Origin: Rhizobium sp. RU36D
GTDB lineage: Bacteria; Pseudomonadota; Alphaproteobacteria; Rhizobiales; Rhizobiaceae
Direction: 5' to 3'
Assembly: GCF_900176345.1 (NCBI RefSeq)
Contig: NZ_FWXU01000002.1
Span: 62,001 to 126,000, forward strand
DNA: 64,000 nt
Shown: one piece after another, positions 62,213-64,000 of the stretch
Numbering within the stretch: the stretch's first letter is position 1
Layout of the letters: every line of letters starts with the position of its first letter
Program-made: the position numbers and the translations under genes
The notes under the pieces: generated by a model
Told to the model about the DNA's origin: nothing
What the model saw: only the letters and a program-made list of their open reading frames with translations
Databases searched by the model: none

Positions 62213-63525
62213 GCGGCGTTGAAATCGGCATCCTGGCCGTCGCGGGCCTGATCGCGCTGATCCTGATGGGCCTGCCCATTGGCGTCGGCATGCTGGTCGT
62301 CTCTTTTGCCGGTGTCGCGGCCATCCGTGGTGATGCGGTCGCCTGGCGCATGGCGGGCTCTGTCGGCAATGATGCGCTTCGCGAATATCTCTATGCGGTC
62401 GTTCCGCTCTTTGTCCTGATGGGCCTGCTCGTCACCGCGTCAGGTGTCGGCAAGGATACGTTCGACGTGTTCCAGCAATTGCTCAGACGGGTGAAAGCCG
62501 GCCTCGGCGTCGCCACCGTCTTCGCCAATGCGGTCTTCGCCGCCATCACCGGCATTTCGGTGGCCTCGGCCTCTGTCTTCGCCCGCATTGCTGTGCCGGA
62601 AATGCGCCGCCATGGCTATACCCGGTCTTTTGCCACCGGCGTGGTGGCCGGCAGTTCGGTATTGGGCATGCTGATCCCGCCCTCGCTGCTGATGATCGTC
62701 TATGCCGTGCAGGCGGAAGAATCCGTCGGCCGCATGTTCCTGTCCGGCATCGGCCCCGGCATTCTGCTGGCCCTTCTCTTTGCCGTGACGATTGCGCTGC
62801 TGGCCTGGCTGAAGCCGGGTGCAGTGTTCGAAAAGACGGTTGCAGGACAAGAGACCGGCCCGCTCTACACCGTGCCGCAGATGGCATCCAAGGCCGTGCC
62901 GATCCTGATCCTCGTCTTCCTCGTGCTGGGCGGCCTCTATGGCGGGTTCCTCAACCCGACCGAAGCCGGCGCCGTCGGTGCGCTCGGTGCGCTGATGATC
63001 GCCCTGTCGCGGCGAACGCTGACCCCCGGATCGTTCTGGCGGCTGCTGCTGGAAACAGGCCAGATCACGGTCTCGGTGCTGTTCCTGATCCTGGCTGCGA
63101 CCTTCTTCTCGCGCATGCTGGCCATGTCCGGCCTGCCGGCGGCGGTGGCGGAAGCGCTTCTATCCGGCCCGATCGGCCCCTTCGGCTTCCTGATCATTTA
63201 TCTCGCACTGATCATCGCGCTGGGCTGCCTGATCGATTCCATCTCGATCATGCTGATTGTCCTGCCGATCGCCCTGCCGGTGGCAGAAGCGGCCGGCTTC
63301 GACCTGATTTGGTTCGGCGTCTTGACTGTTGTTGCAGTCGAGATCGGTCTGCTGACCCCGCCCTTCGGGCTGTCGGTCTTCACCATCAAGGCGGCCTTGA
63401 ACGACCCGACGGTGAGCCTCGCGCATATCTTCCGCGGCACGCTGCCCTTTATCGCGGCCATGATCGTCTGCCTAGCGCTGATCATCCTGTTCCCCTCCAT
63501 TGCGACCTTCCTGGCGAGGCTCTGA
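62209..63525 (+). CDS. dctM: TRAP transporter large permease (DctM)
   Basis: 438 aa, about twelve membrane segments. DctM motifs AAITGISVASASVFARIAVPEM (residues about 106-127), GMLIPPSLLMIVYA, NPTEAGAVGALGAL and LLTPPFGLSVF are present. Sodium-driven uptake channel for the IclR regulon's substrate. Two bases separate its stop from the FMN reductase start. Confidence 0.92.
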   Translation: MSGVEIGILAVAGLIALILMGLPIGVGMLVVSFAGVAAIRGDAVAWRMAGSVGNDALREYLYAVVPLFVLMGLLVTASGVGKDTFDVFQQLLRRVKAGLGVATVFANAVFAAITGISVASASVFARIAVPEMRRHGYTRSFATGVVAGSSVLGMLIPPSLLMIVYAVQAEESVGRMFLSGIGPGILLALLFAVTIALLAWLKPGAVFEKTVAGQETGPLYTVPQMASKAVPILILVFLVLGGLYGGFLNPTEAGAVGALGALMIALSRRTLTPGSFWRLLLETGQITVSVLFLILAATFFSRMLAMSGLPAAVAEALLSGPIGPFGFLIIYLALIIALGCLIDSISIMLIVLPIALPVAEAAGFDLIWFGVLTVVAVEIGLLTPPFGLSVFTIKAALNDPTVSLAHIFRGTLPFIAAMIVCLALIILFPSIATFLARL

Positions 63526-63526
63526 C

Positions 63527-64000
63527 ATGCATTTGCTCGGCATTTCCGGCAGCCTGAGGGCTGCCTCTTCCTCCACCGCGCTCCTGATGACGCTTGCCGA
63601 GCGTATGGCGCCTGAGATCACCATCGAGCGCGGGCTGATCGGCGACCTGCCGCTCTACAATGCCGATCATGATGGCGGGCCGGCAGTCGCACGGCTGAAG
63701 GCTCAGATCGCGGCCGCCCCCGGCCTCGTCTTCGTCACGCCGGAATACAACAATTCGGTTCCGGGCGTGCTGAAGAACGCCATCGACTGGTGCTCGCGGC
63801 CAGCCTACGAGTCCGTATTCAAGGGCAAGCCCTGCCTCGTGATCTCGGTCTCCGGCGGCGCGCTCGGCGGGGTCCGCGCCCAGGCTCATCTCAAATACAT
63901 CCTGAACGGCATGCTGGCCGAGGTTCCGCCGACCATGGAAATCGTGGTGCCCCGCGCGCCCGCGTCCGTCAGCGAAGGGCGCTTCACCGACGAGACGGTG
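63527..64000 (+). CDS. NADPH-dependent FMN reductase family protein (cut by window end)
   Basis: 158 residues are visible before the window ends; the gene is open at the edge. Flavodoxin-like fold: GISGSLRAASSSTALL (phosphate-binding loop, residues 5-20) and TPEYNNSVPGVLKNAIDW, the FMN-reductase signature. It may supply reduced flavin to a two-component monooxygenase or reduce a quinone formed in the aromatic pathway, as expected next to an intradiol dioxygenase. Only 1 bp separates it from the dctM stop. Confidence 0.88.
   Translation, partial: MHLLGISGSLRAASSSTALLMTLAERMAPEITIERGLIGDLPLYNADHDGGPAVARLKAQIAAAPGLVFVTPEYNNSVPGVLKNAIDWCSRPAYESVFKGKPCLVISVSGGALGGVRAQAHLKYILNGMLAEVPPTMEIVVPRAPASVSEGRFTDETV

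Overview
The window looks like accessory, catabolism-rich DNA from a member of the Rhizobiales, most likely Rhizobiaceae (Rhizobium/Agrobacterium/Shinella-like). The basis is high GC, very dense ABC and TRAP uptake operons joined by ATGA/GTGA stop-start overlaps, an alphaproteobacterial CsgH-type curli protein, and an intergenic palindromic element resembling rhizobial mosaic repeats. No rRNA, tRNA, CRISPR, transposase, integrase or replication gene was seen. I cannot tell whether this is chromosome or megaplasmid/chromid.

Layout. (1) 1-1.5 kb: end of a DapA-family aldolase and a MalY/PatB-type PLP enzyme. (2) 1.6-8.5 kb: a LacI regulator divergent from a ribitol operon (CUT2 sugar ABC importer, ribitol 2-dehydrogenase, ribulokinase), with a 32-bp palindrome between them. 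(3) 8.6-15.7 kb: a quinate/shikimate-type module (aroQ, TRAP dctPQM, FCD-GntR regulator, second dctP, SMP-30 lactonase, NAD-type aroE paralogue). Its two leftward operons share an 18-nt operator-like site. (4) 16.4-22.0 kb: an ABC importer operon ending in a glycerophosphodiester phosphodiesterase and an inositol-monophosphatase-family phosphatase, a logic like the agrocinopine acc operon. (5) 22.0-36.6 kb: a leftward block of twelve genes (aconitase-family large and small subunits, UTRA-GntR regulator, LivKHMGF-type importer, ICL/PEP-mutase-family lyase, HyuB, HyuA, isochorismatase-fold hydrolase) plus a divergent flavoprotein dehydrogenase. I read this as a candidate route for a cyclic imide/lactam or a substituted dicarboxylic acid. 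(6) 36.7-48.4 kb: an Opp/Dpp-type operon with an intracellular gamma-glutamyltransferase homologue, polysaccharide-deacetylase-family enzyme, SDR and Rid protein, an FCD-GntR regulator, and a second, divergent binding protein. (7) 48.7-53.2 kb: an SDR alcohol dehydrogenase, an aromatic-aldehyde-type dehydrogenase and a XylR/DmpR-type sigma-54 activator, with a near-consensus -24/-12 promoter and an upstream palindrome. (8) 53.3-54.8 kb: two curlin-repeat proteins around a CsgH homologue. (9) 54.9-64 kb: an IclR-controlled set (amidohydrolase, intradiol dioxygenase, citryl-CoA-lyase-like protein, CoA-transferase, YciI, TRAP dctPQM, FMN reductase). Two of its promoters share a TTCG-N5-CGAAAAAATA site.

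Almost every block has the same design: one regulator, one importer, and a short set of enzymes that open or oxidise the imported compound. The strongest leads are the block at 22-36.6 kb, the IclR set at 54.9-64 kb, and the importer-phosphodiesterase-phosphatase operon at 16.4-22 kb. All specific substrates are inferred from family membership and gene context; none is shown by the sequence alone. Starts were chosen by ribosome-binding sites, overlaps and family length, and often trim an upstream in-frame extension.
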